This document shows, in pieces, positions 1 through 7,504 of a stretch of DNA of 35,384 bases. The notes beneath the pieces were generated by a model, which saw only the letters and a program-made list of their open reading frames with translations, did not search any database and was not told where the DNA came from. Source of the DNA: Candidatus Latescibacterota bacterium (GTDB lineage Bacteria; Latescibacterota; UBA2968; UBA8231); contig JAGWBY010000015.1 in assembly GCA_021295675.1 (NCBI GenBank), positions 10,945 to 46,328 of the forward strand, read 5' to 3'. How positions within the stretch are numbered: the stretch's first letter is position 1; each line of letters opens with the position of its first letter. A program made the translations under genes and the position numbers.

Positions 1-361
1 GATCTATGGGCACGGCCACCTTAAATGCCTCGCTCTGCACGTCCTCCAGCCCCAGCGCCTCAAACCGCTGGCGCACGTAGTCGCGAGCCTGCCGCTCCCC
101 CGCATAACCCGGCACCCGCGAGCCAAAGGCGGCAAAGCGCACGATCTCAGCGGCAATGTCCGCCTCGTCAATGCCGGCAACCAAGGCGCGAAGCTCGGCG
201 GCTTGCTCAGGAGCTACCATCCGCGCCTCTACGGGCGGGTTAGGTGCCCAGCCGAAGAAATCGTTTACCGCGCGACTGACTGCGCCCGGATCGCCGAAAC
301 CGACGACCGCAATCATCACGACAGCGAAGACTAAGAAGAACGCATTGAGTAATTTGGCCAT
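1..361 (-). CDS. M28-like peptidase, N-terminal part (runs off left edge)
   Basis: A reading frame opens at an ATG at 361 and stays open to the window edge, giving about 120 residues. It begins with a hydrophobic stretch (LLNAFFLVFAVVMIAVVGF) that is a membrane anchor or uncleaved signal. A helical stretch follows, then FGSRVPGYAGERQARDYVRQ and RFEALGLEDVQ. That pattern is typical of the N-terminal region of secreted M28 zinc aminopeptidases, just before the PA/catalytic domain. The metal-binding residues would lie outside the window, so the assignment rests only on this N-terminal motif. No strong Shine-Dalgarno is visible before the ATG. Family assignment is moderately likely; activity cannot be judged. 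Confidence 0.6.
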   Translation of the reverse strand, partial: MAKLLNAFFLVFAVVMIAVVGFGDPGAVSRAVNDFFGWAPNPPVEARMVAPEQAAELRALVAGIDEADIAAEIVRFAAFGSRVPGYAGERQARDYVRQRFEALGLEDVQSEAFKVAVPID

Positions 362-527
362 GAAATTTGCTTTGTCTGTAGAATGGGACGAGCGGCTGTC
401 AAGATAGGGTATCGGCGAGGGAGGTTCAAGCGTGGGGGGAGATCAGTCGGTGCCAAGGCACAACACCGTACCGGAATAAGCGGAAAGAGGGGCTTTTCCA
501 ACGATTACTTCTCGCGGCTTGATTTGC

Positions 528-556
528 TTGACATGGCTCAACAAGGGAAGTAAAAT
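528..556 (+). promoter_or_regulatory. sigma70-type promoter for the PD-(D/E)XK/PIN pair
   Basis: TTGACA at 528-533 is a perfect -35 box. It is separated by 17 bases from TAAAAT at 551-556 (five of six matches to TATAAT). It lies about 74 bases upstream of the ATG at 630, in the 268-base gap after the M28-like gene, which otherwise holds nothing recognisable. Confidence 0.6.
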
Positions 557-629
557 GTGAGAAAGTCGCTACGGGATCGTTAGCTAAGAATCTATTTGAG
601 AGCTTCGCAAGAGATTGTAGTCAGTCATA

Positions 630-1247
630 ATGGAGGTTCATACTGTGGAAACTCATGCCATAAGACGCGTCGATATTGCGGTGTACAGTCCAGATAGGAA
701 GCTCCAACTTGTCGTCGAAATCAAAAACAAACTTGGTGCATCCACTGAGTGGGTCACCCGTATGCGTCACAATTTATTGACTCATTCGTTCATACCGCAT
801 GTGCCTTATTTCTTGCTCGTGCTCCCTGACTTTTTCCATCTGTGGAGAGACACCACGCCTATGAATAGTCTGGCAAAACCTGACTATGAAATAGAGGCCG
901 CGAAAATACTGGCACCATATCTTAAGCCAACTCGCTCTCTTAACAACCTAAGAAGCTGTCTGGAAATTCCTGGTGTGCTCCGAGCGCGAGCGAAAGCGCG
1001 GCGGACAAGGCGGGCGAAGCCGGCCATATTGCTGAATATGGGTGGTTTTGCCCAACGCCGGCCGCCGTGCTTGCAGCCGCGCGAAAGCCATCAGGGGTTT
1101 TCAGACAGCTTCTATTCGTGGCTGGAAGATATAGTTCGTACAGATTTGCAACAAAACTCAGTTGACCCAAATCTCCAATGGCTCTTTGACTCAGGTTTAT
1201 ACGAAGCGATTGCGCATGGCTCTGTTGCGATTGAAGATACAGTATGA
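630..1247 (+). CDS. PD-(D/E)XK nuclease-like protein paired with a PIN gene, carrying an in-frame MITE
   Basis: This 205-residue protein has an N-terminal PD-(D/E)XK-like signature: Asp15, then Glu30-x-Lys32 in LVVEIKNK. PYFLLVLPDFFHLWRD follows. I recall that arrangement from a small family often encoded next to PIN-domain genes. Residues about 108-161 are basic, Arg/Ala/Pro-rich and unlike the rest; they are encoded by an inserted element with terminal inverted repeats (951-1113). The C-terminus (SWLEDIVRTDLQQ, then LQWLFDSGLYEAIAHGSV) looks like the normal family ending, so the frame is preserved across the insertion. Without it the protein would be about 150 residues. The stop overlaps the next start as ATGA, so the two genes are translationally coupled. 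Whether the interrupted protein still folds is unknown. The biochemical function is not established. Confidence 0.65.
   Translation: MEVHTVETHAIRRVDIAVYSPDRKLQLVVEIKNKLGASTEWVTRMRHNLLTHSFIPHVPYFLLVLPDFFHLWRDTTPMNSLAKPDYEIEAAKILAPYLKPTRSLNNLRSCLEIPGVLRARAKARRTRRAKPAILLNMGGFAQRRPPCLQPRESHQGFSDSFYSWLEDIVRTDLQQNSVDPNLQWLFDSGLYEAIAHGSVAIEDTV
951..1113. mobile_element. MITE-like element (~163 bp) inserted inside the coding sequence
   Basis: AGAAGCTGTCTG at 951-962 and its exact complement CAGACAGCTTCT at 1102-1113 form 12-bp perfect terminal inverted repeats. Similarity continues inward to about 25 bp with a few mismatches (GGAAATTCCTGGTG against GAAAACCCCTGATG). The interior has no gene of its own. 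A clean target-site duplication is not obvious: the left flank ends CCTA and the right flank begins ATTC. The AGAAG start resembles the AGAAGTGG end next to the transposase remnant at the right edge of the window, so an IS5-type transposase could have mobilised it; that link is inference. Confidence 0.7.
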
Positions 1248-1642
1248 TTGTGTATGTAGAATCAAATTTTGTCCTTGAACTCGCTTTTCTTCAAGAAGAA
1301 CATGAAAGTTGCTTGGAACTCTTGAGCCTATCAGAGTCAGGAGATATTTGCTTGGTGTTACCCGCCTTCAGTATTGGAGAGCCGTATGAAGCGTGGGTGC
1401 GTCCCATAGGTTTGAGTACCATCAGAGCCGCGATAACATTCCAAAAAAGTCTCGATCTGTCGCCACAAGATTCGATAGTTTATGCGTCGATTCTCGATCA
1501 TCTGACTACAGCATCCGAGGAGCCTCGCTGTTTCATTACCAAAAACTCCAAAGATTTTGCGAATCCGGATATTGAAAACGAACTGACGGCGTACAATTGC
1601 CACTTGCTGACAAAGTTCGCTGATGGCTGGGTATGTACGTAG
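1244..1642 (+). CDS. PIN-domain protein (VapC-like nuclease fold)
   Basis: This is a 132-residue protein translated from an ATG that overlaps the upstream stop codon. The PIN acidic residues can be placed: Glu6 in YVESNFVLEL (where many PIN proteins have Asp), Glu46 in FSIGEPYE, Asp76 in LSPQDSIVYASI, and Asp104 in TKNSKDF. PIN proteins are Mg-dependent ribonucleases, often toxins of toxin-antitoxin pairs. The overlapping upstream gene would be the partner. The gap between Glu46 and Asp76 is only 30 residues, shorter than the usual 45 or more in VapC-type proteins. A helix-bearing segment may therefore be missing through an in-frame deletion. Fold assignment is fairly sure; toxin activity is not. 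Confidence 0.7.
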   Translation: MIVYVESNFVLELAFLQEEHESCLELLSLSESGDICLVLPAFSIGEPYEAWVRPIGLSTIRAAITFQKSLDLSPQDSIVYASILDHLTTASEEPRCFITKNSKDFANPDIENELTAYNCHLLTKFADGWVCT

Positions 1643-1707
1643 TCAGTTGTAGATAAGTACGCACGTCACCCAAGAGTTGGGCGATCGCAAAGCAAAAGGA
1701 GCGGAAG

Positions 1708-2483
1708 ATGAACAGATTCAACGTTTGTATTGGTGTAATTTTTATCGCCATAGCTTCTTGCATAAATAGTTATGCAGAATCAGAGAATGCGCCGTCCCAT
1801 CCCGATCAGGCCGAATGGGGCTACGGCGTCGAGAATGGGCCAGCCATTTGGGGGCAGCTAAGCCCAGAATACGCCCTTTGCGCTGAGGGGACGCACCAAT
1901 CGCCGATCAACCTTGTGAATCCCACATCGGCAGCACTTCCTGCTATCGCCTTCAACTACCAGCCAACAGTCCTGCATATCCGCAACAATGGCCACACAAT
2001 TGCAGTGGCCTCCTCGGCAGGAAACTGGATTGAGGTGGATACTACTAGGTATGAGTTGCTCCAGTTCCATTTCCACGCGCCGAGCGAACATACCGTGGCC
2101 GGCCAACCGTTTGCTATGGAAATGCACCTCGTTCACCAAAGTAAGGACAGCACGTTAGCGGTCATTGGGGTGCTCATTGAGCGCGGGAGCGAACACGCCG
2201 CATTCAACCCGCTCTGGACGCATTTACCAAGCACCCCAGGCGCAGAGCAACACATTGAGCAGGTCTCTGTTGACGCGGGCGACTTGTTGCCGAGCGCAAG
2301 GTCCTCCTATCGCTACGATGGCTCGTTGACGACTCCGCCCTGTTCAGAAGGGGTCAAATGGTTTGTGCTGACGACTCCCATATAGCCTCATTTACAGCTA
2401 TCGTCCACGGCAACAATCGGCCGGTGCAGCCACTAAATGGACGCAAACTCCTCGTAGATGTACCAAGCGGCACTCACCCATGA
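1708..2483 (+). pseudogene. alpha-carbonic anhydrase, periplasmic, C-terminus frameshifted
   Basis: A good Shine-Dalgarno (AGGAG) precedes the ATG at 1708. Residues 1-23 are a signal peptide ending SYA. The alpha-class core follows: zinc ligands His121 and His123 (QFHFHAPSEH) and His140 (MEMHLVHQ), the proton-shuttle histidine in NNGH (His96), and LTTPPCSEG with the substrate Thr. Cys58 and the Cys of TTPPC would form the usual disulfide. The enzyme converts CO2 to bicarbonate in the periplasm. The frame ends at TAG 2383-2385 after VLTTPI, yet the normal C-terminus (ASFTAIVHGNNRPVQPLNGR) continues in another frame from about 2385 to a stop at 2481-2483. By comparison with other alpha-CAs about six or seven residues are missing at the junction, so a small deletion of roughly 19-22 bases probably shifted the frame. 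The truncated 225-residue form keeps the active site but lacks a conserved core strand. The end overlaps the convergent gene. Confidence 0.8.
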
Positions 2484-4353
2484 AAGTACGCGTGCCCCTC
2501 GCCCATAAACCAGAAAATATCCACCAAATACGACAACCCAATCCCCAAGAAATACCCGGCGATCAATCCCATGAAAAACGGCCGCGCCTGGCGATAGGCC
2601 GCAATCCCGCCATAGCGCATAATCGCGCTCTTGGCCACCCAGGCCAGAAAGACCGAAAACGCGATGAGTCGGGTCATCCACAGCGGGGCTACCGCAATGC
2701 CCACTGGGTGCAGCGGCCACCAGTGAAAGCGGTACTGGAGGAAGGCCAAAATTGAGTACGCCACCATTCCGATCCCAAAGTAAGACAGCTTGTTCCAGTC
2801 GGTCGGCCAAGGATCGTTGAAGTGGCGGATCACTCCATTGTACGCCATGCCGCCGGCACCACCGCCAGCGATAAAGTACCAGGAGCCAAAATTGCCCGCG
2901 CCGTACTTGTAGCACAGCGAGAGGACGAAATAGAGACAGGTAGTGAAGCCCACGACCGCGGCAATGCCTAGCGCCAAGGCCATCGACCGGCGAATCCGGT
3001 ACAGTTCGCCGAGCCGTGCGCCGTGCGCTGCCGCTGGCATAAAGAGCGATTGCACATCCCCGAACCACGTATAGGAAACCCCCAGCGCCACCAAATTGTG
3101 CCCGCCGATACTCGTGCCGGTTATCGCCAGCGCAAAAGCCTGAGCACCCACCGGCGGCGTCAAAAAATAAACCCCGGCCTGCACCACCAGCCGCGTGATG
3201 CCGTAGTAGGCGACCAACACGCCGAAGACAAAAAGCGCGGCAATGTGGAGATCCATCCCGGACCGCCACAGCCAGCCGAGAATATAGACCAACGCGGCCA
3301 TGAATCCGCAAACCGCCGTGCGATACGAAACCATTTCCTCGCGGTCGTCTATCGTCCGCCGTCCCCCCAGGGCTTGCCGCACGACGGCCACTAGATGGCC
3401 CCGCGCCATCCACAAGCTCAACAGCACCATCGCCGTAAATCCGCCCCACGCCTGCCAAGAAAGCGACTGCATCCCCCAGACGAAGGCGTCGGGTCGCGTC
3501 ACGTCGTAGCCAATGCGGTTGGTAATTCCCTCTTGCACCACAGCCACCAAATAAAAGAACACGATGCTGAACGAGACGCTAGTGCTGACCAGGTACATAA
3601 AGCCGATCACCGGGAAGTAGAGCATCAGGCTGATGGTGGGAAACTCCCGGCTCAGTTGCAGATTGACAGCGTGATTGAAGTTGATTTTGGGGAAGCCGAT
3701 GTAGAACGAGCCAATGATGTTGAACAGGATCATTCCCAGTGGAATCGCCGCGCCGATCCAAAACTCCTTGGAGCGCACAATCGCCCGCCCATCGTCGTCG
3801 ATCAGTAACCGAGGCATCTCCATCAGGGGAAAGACCAGCCGCTCGTGCTCGACCCACTGGCGGCGGAAAATTACCACCAAGCAGAAGCAGGCGAAGTACA
3901 CGGCTAGGATCAGACTCAACAACCAAAATAGCGGCCCAATCCAGACCTCAAACGGCAGGGCTTGGCCCTTGGGCAGCCCTTCGTAGAACCAGCGCATGGC
4001 GTCGCCGTCGGCGCGGGGGACGATCCAGTCGGGCAGGTAGGGATGGATGTTGCCCGCCCAATCGTTTTCCGGGGTGGCTCCGTAGTACGGCGATGAAATA
4101 ATCGCCAGTAAGGTGCCGACGATAAAGGTCGGAATCCCGGTCGCCGCCAAGCCCATGATCACAACGCCCATGTGGGCCGCACCCACCGCACCAGTGCATT
4201 CGCCAGCAGAACCACCACAAAGCAAAAGCCGGCACTCGTCGGAAAATACGACCACGTAATCTCCGACGAGCGCACCATCCAAATCGAATAGGGTGCCCCC
4301 ATGACAATGGCCATCACGACCACTATCCCCAGCACGGCCGAGCGAAAGGTCAC
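2474..4353 (-). pseudogene. DUF6785/DUF6784-like multi-pass membrane protein, frameshifted near the N-terminus
   Basis: The body, from about 4160 down to 2474, encodes a protein with many hydrophobic helices and motifs such as HERLVFPLMEMPRLLIDD and YFLTPPVGAQAFALAITG. It resembles the OPT-like DUF6785/DUF6784 membrane proteins of uncultured bacteria; the transported substrate is unknown. The matching N-terminus lies in another frame. It starts at a GTG at 4353 preceded by AGGGG, reads TFRSAVLGIVVVMAIVMG and ends ALVRWVRPTWAL at a TGA (4159-4161). The body resumes with VVIMGLAATGIPTFIVGTLL in a different frame. Relatives have about eight more residues between WAL and the next helix, so roughly 22 bases seem deleted at 4161-4170. 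A separate ATG at 4282 in the body frame gives only out-of-frame sequence before the junction and is not the natural start. Head-to-head with the NHL genes. Confidence 0.65.
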
Positions 4354-4433
4354 GTTATACCGCCCCTGCAAGATCGATAATTTACAGCGTCCATTTTTTT
4401 ATATATTTAATGTTTCACATCAACGCACTGACT

Positions 4434-5606
4434 ATGTCCACGAACCGCCTCATACTCCTTATCCTCGCACTGCTGCTGACGGCTTGCTCCAAAAGCACCG
4501 GCCCGGATAGTGACCCGCAATCCCTCTGCACGGACGCGCCTGGCACCATCTGCACCTGGGCCGGCACGGGCGAAGCCGGCTTCAACGGCGAAGACCAGCC
4601 GCTGCTAGCCGCCACCCTCTACTGGCCCGTCGATCTCACCTTCACCCCTTCGGGTCAGCCCTACCTCCTCGACTGGAACAACCACCGCGTGCGCCGCGTG
4701 ACCCCAGAGGGCACTCTCGTCACCGTCATTGGCACGGACTTTGTCGGCGACGGCCCCTACGACGAATCCGACCAAGTGCCCCCTGGTGCGCCCGGCACCG
4801 AAGTCCACCTCAACCACCCGACCCATATCCTACCGCTGGCCGACGGCACTCTGCTGCTGACGGCTTGGCACAATCACAAGCTGCGCCTCTACGACCCGCA
4901 GACCGGGCTTGTCCAAGTCATTTGCGGCGCAGGTCCGGGGTTTGCCGGCGACGGCGGTCCGGCCCGCGACGCGCTGCTGAGCCAGCCGCCGCAGACGGTC
5001 TTGGGTCCCGACGGCGGGCTGTACATCCTCGACCAGCGCAACCAACGGGTGCGCAAAATAGACCCCGACGGTATTATCACCACCGTCGTCGGCACCGGCG
5101 TGGCCGGGTTTGCCGGCGATGGCGGCAGCCCGCGCGAAGCCCAATTGCAGATGCCGGCCGGAGCCAACCCGGCACCGGCCGGCGGCTTGGCTTTCGGTCC
5201 GCAGGGCCGGCTTTACATCGCCGACGCCCTCAACCACCGCATCCGCCGCGTTGACTTCGACCACGACCTAATCGAAACCGTGGCTGGCACCGGCGCGGCC
5301 GATGGTGGCGGCGACGGCGGTCCGGCTCTCAGCGCAGCCCTCAACAACCCGCGCGACTTGGCCTTTGGTCCCGATGGCCGACTCTACATTGCCGACGAAT
5401 TCAACCACCGCATCCGCGCTTTCGACCTAGTGACCGGCATCATTGAAACCGTTGCCGGCAGCGGCGAGGAGGGCTTTTCTGGCGATGGCGGACCGGCCCT
5501 CAGTGCAGCCCTCAATCGACCTGCTGGGCTTGACTTTGACCCACAGGGTCGGCTCTATATCGCCGATACGTACAACCACCGCATCCGCCGCGTCGTCTTG
5601 CCATGA
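4434..5606 (+). CDS. NHL-repeat lipoprotein 1
   Basis: The start at ATG 4434 gives an ideal lipoprotein signal (STNRLILLILALLLTAC; Cys is residue 17 or 18). An upstream in-frame ATG at 4410 would only add eight residues in front. The rest is a string of about six NHL beta-propeller repeats. Each carries a form of GxLYIADxxNHRIRRV followed by AGTGxxGxxGDGGPALxAxL, the pattern of soluble six-bladed NHL/SMP-30-like propellers. Known relatives are binding or enzymatic scaffolds with varied ligands, so no ligand can be named. The lipid anchor places it in the outer membrane or periplasm. The stop overlaps the start of a second NHL lipoprotein (ATGA), so the two are one operon. A weak promoter-like pair (TTTACA at 4381, TATTTA at 4404) lies in the 80-base divergent gap. 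Confidence 0.8.
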   Translation: MSTNRLILLILALLLTACSKSTGPDSDPQSLCTDAPGTICTWAGTGEAGFNGEDQPLLAATLYWPVDLTFTPSGQPYLLDWNNHRVRRVTPEGTLVTVIGTDFVGDGPYDESDQVPPGAPGTEVHLNHPTHILPLADGTLLLTAWHNHKLRLYDPQTGLVQVICGAGPGFAGDGGPARDALLSQPPQTVLGPDGGLYILDQRNQRVRKIDPDGIITTVVGTGVAGFAGDGGSPREAQLQMPAGANPAPAGGLAFGPQGRLYIADALNHRIRRVDFDHDLIETVAGTGAADGGGDGGPALSAALNNPRDLAFGPDGRLYIADEFNHRIRAFDLVTGIIETVAGSGEEGFSGDGGPALSAALNRPAGLDFDPQGRLYIADTYNHRIRRVVLP

Positions 5607-6862
5607 TCTATCTATCCCTCTTGTTCATCGCCCTGCTCGCCTGCGGAGAAACGCCTACTGGCCCTAGCGGCCCCTACGGACGCATCGAAACCTTTGCTGG
5701 CACGGGCGACGCTGGCAAAGGCCCGGAAGAAGCTCCGCTGCTGCAAGCGCTCTTCTACCTGCCGCAAGACCTGACCTACGGCCCCGATGGGCGACTCTAC
5801 ATCCTCGACTGGAACAATCACCGCGTCCGCGTGGTTATCGACCAGCGCGTCCGCAGGGGTATTGACCAGCGCGTCACCACCCTGATCGGCACCGGTGAAC
5901 TCGGCGATGCCCCGGCCGGCCGGGCGCGCGAGATCGGCCTCAACCATCCGACCCACATCTCCTTCGATCCGCTCGGACGCCTGATACTCACGGCTTGGCA
6001 CAACTCGATGATCCTGCGCTACGACTTTGCCACCGACTATATCGAGCCGATCTGCGGCACGGGCGAGCGCACCTACAGCGGCGACGCGATCAACCTGCCA
6101 AGCGCTACCGCCTTCGACCCGCTCGGACGTATGTACATCTCCGACCAAGAAAACCAGCGCATCCGCATGGTCGATACAGACGGCACCATACGCACGGTCG
6201 TCGGCACGGGCGAGCCGGGTTTTTCCGGCGACGGGGGTCCCGCCGATCAAGCCCGAATCTACGCGCCGATAGGCCAAGCGGCCCCTCCTACGAGCCGCAT
6301 CGCCACCGACGAATTCGGCAACCTCTACCTCGCCGACACCTTCAACAACCGCATCCGCAAGATTGACGCAGCCACCGGCATCATCACCACCATCGCCGGC
6401 AATGGCAACCCCACCCCGTATTTGACCAGCGGGCGAGAAGAAGGGGCCGCGGCACTCGCCGTTGCGCTCAACTGGCCCTGCGACGTGGCCATTGACTCCG
6501 AGGGCCGGGTCTTTGTCGCCGACACCTTCAACCACTGCGTGAGCTACATCGATCTCGACGGCGCACTCTACACCGCGGCCGGCCAGTGCGGCAAATCCGG
6601 CGATATGGGCGACGGCGGCCATCCGCAGTCCGCCCTGCTCAACCGCCCCTACGGCATCGAACTCGACCCAGACGACAACCTCTACATCGCCGATACCCGC
6701 AATCACCGCATCCGCCTAATCGTCCAGATTGCCTTGGACTATCACCGCCCCCGCAAATCCCTCATCTACCATCCGCTCGGCAAAAGCCCACACCTCGGAT
6801 TGGGGCAGCAGCGCGTTGTTGCTGATGATCAAATCCGCGCCCACATGGCCGATGCCGCGTAA
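5603..6862 (+). CDS. NHL-repeat lipoprotein 2
   Basis: Translation starts at ATG 5603 within the stop of the previous gene. A short lipoprotein signal (IYLSLLFIALLAC, Cys about 14) is followed by about six NHL repeats, such as GRLYILDWNNHRVRVV, GRMYISDQENQRIRMV, GNLYLADTFNNRIRKI and DNLYIADTRNHRIRLI. It is a paralogue of the upstream gene with the same blade order, so the pair arose by tandem duplication. A 24-base direct repeat after blade 1 (5837-5875) adds IDQRVRRG. The propeller ends near residue 373; the last ~47 residues have no NHL character and are read antisense to the convergent leucine-rich gene. The natural stop may have been lost when the two 3' ends were brought together. Confidence 0.78.
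   Translation: MIYLSLLFIALLACGETPTGPSGPYGRIETFAGTGDAGKGPEEAPLLQALFYLPQDLTYGPDGRLYILDWNNHRVRVVIDQRVRRGIDQRVTTLIGTGELGDAPAGRAREIGLNHPTHISFDPLGRLILTAWHNSMILRYDFATDYIEPICGTGERTYSGDAINLPSATAFDPLGRMYISDQENQRIRMVDTDGTIRTVVGTGEPGFSGDGGPADQARIYAPIGQAAPPTSRIATDEFGNLYLADTFNNRIRKIDAATGIITTIAGNGNPTPYLTSGREEGAAALAVALNWPCDVAIDSEGRVFVADTFNHCVSYIDLDGALYTAAGQCGKSGDMGDGGHPQSALLNRPYGIELDPDDNLYIADTRNHRIRLIVQIALDYHRPRKSLIYHPLGKSPHLGLGQQRVVADDQIRAHMADAA
5837..5875 (+). repeat. 24-bp tandem duplication inside NHL gene 2
   Basis: ATCGACCAGCGCGTC at 5837-5851 recurs as ATTGACCAGCGCGTC at 5861-5875, a period of 24 bases (8 codons). It gives IDQRVRRG followed by IDQRVTTL in the protein. The paralogous NHL gene has no such extra segment, so it is probably a slipped-strand duplication that kept the frame. 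Confidence 0.6.
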
Positions 6863-7504
6863 TCCGTCTATACTTCTCAGTGCGCCGTTGCCACTGACCT
6901 CCAAAAAGTCCCGCACACGGACCAAGTGGTGCAGGCCCTCTAGGCTTTGCAGCGCGTCGTTGAACCAGATGTCCACGCTGCCTTCGATCTCCACGAGACG
7001 CGGCATGTCCGCCAGGGATGACAGCGCCTCATTGCGGACGAGCGCCAAGCCCCCGCTGACAGAAGCGAGGTTTTCCAGTCCTTTGAGCGAGCGTAGCGCC
7101 TTGTTTTCAAAAATCAGTAATCCTTCCACCACGTGAGCAGCCTTGCCAGCCGCGGGAGTGGATAAGGGCGGTGATGCATCCGCCGGACCTAACCCAGCTC
7201 CCACGCTTTCAAGTCCCTCCAGCCCCGCTAGGCTTTCCAAGCGGTCGTTAAACCAAATCTCGACGCTGCCCTCGACGCGCTTCAGCCCTTCTAAACCCGT
7301 CAGCGCGACTAAGCTGCTGCCAGCGATCTGCAAGTCGCCGTCGATGATGTACTCAGTACCGCCTCTTTCCCGCAGAGCCGCGATATCGGCTGGCGACGCA
7401 ATAACAACGCCCTCTTCCAAGACGATCGGAGCTATCGGAACTTTGCCGCAGCCCGCCAGCGTGACGAACAACAGCAAGATCGCCCGCTCAAAAATCCCGC
7501 GCAC
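6716..7504 (-). CDS. leucine-rich (receptor-L-domain-like) lipoprotein
   Basis: The start is taken as GTG 7504, giving RGIFERAILLLFVTLAGC, a lipoprotein signal with lipobox LAGC. A TTG at 7516 would add four residues. The body consists of about six repeats of ~23-24 residues with the pattern GSVEIWFNDRLESLAGLEGL, like the solenoid of receptor-L domains. Its role is likely ligand binding at the cell surface; no ligand can be named. Between repeats 2 and 3 lies a ~24-residue Pro/Ala-rich segment (around GPADASPPLSTPAAGKAA) that breaks the repeat pattern and is encoded around an imperfect palindrome (7167-7184). The start overlaps the end of the FGE-fold gene, so they are co-transcribed. The 3' end overlaps the convergent NHL gene by 147 bases. 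Confidence 0.65.
   Translation of the reverse strand: MRGIFERAILLLFVTLAGCGKVPIAPIVLEEGVVIASPADIAALRERGGTEYIIDGDLQIAGSSLVALTGLEGLKRVEGSVEIWFNDRLESLAGLEGLESVGAGLGPADASPPLSTPAAGKAAHVVEGLLIFENKALRSLKGLENLASVSGGLALVRNEALSSLADMPRLVEIEGSVDIWFNDALQSLEGLHHLVRVRDFLEVSGNGALRSIDGLRGIGHVGADLIISNNALLPQSEVWAFAERMVDEGFAGAVIVQGNLDD
7132..7206. other. palindrome-bearing in-frame insertion in the leucine-rich gene
   Basis: This stretch encodes the only part of the leucine-rich protein that does not fit its 23-24-residue repeat. It contains GGCGGTGATGCATCCGCC at 7167-7184, whose arms GGCGG and CCGCC pair around a central ATGCAT. It may be a small palindromic element inserted without breaking the frame. The exact borders are estimates. 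Confidence 0.35.

Noticed and set aside
2433..3458. A 341-codon open frame on the minus strand inside the DUF6785-like gene
   Set aside because: It is out of frame with the conserved membrane-protein sequence, is Gly/Arg-rich and has no domain features; it is a shadow of the real gene.
5612..6706. A 364-codon open frame antisense to NHL gene 2
   Set aside because: It mirrors the repeated NHL codons (GDA, VVEG-like repeats) and has no independent start signal; it is an antisense shadow.
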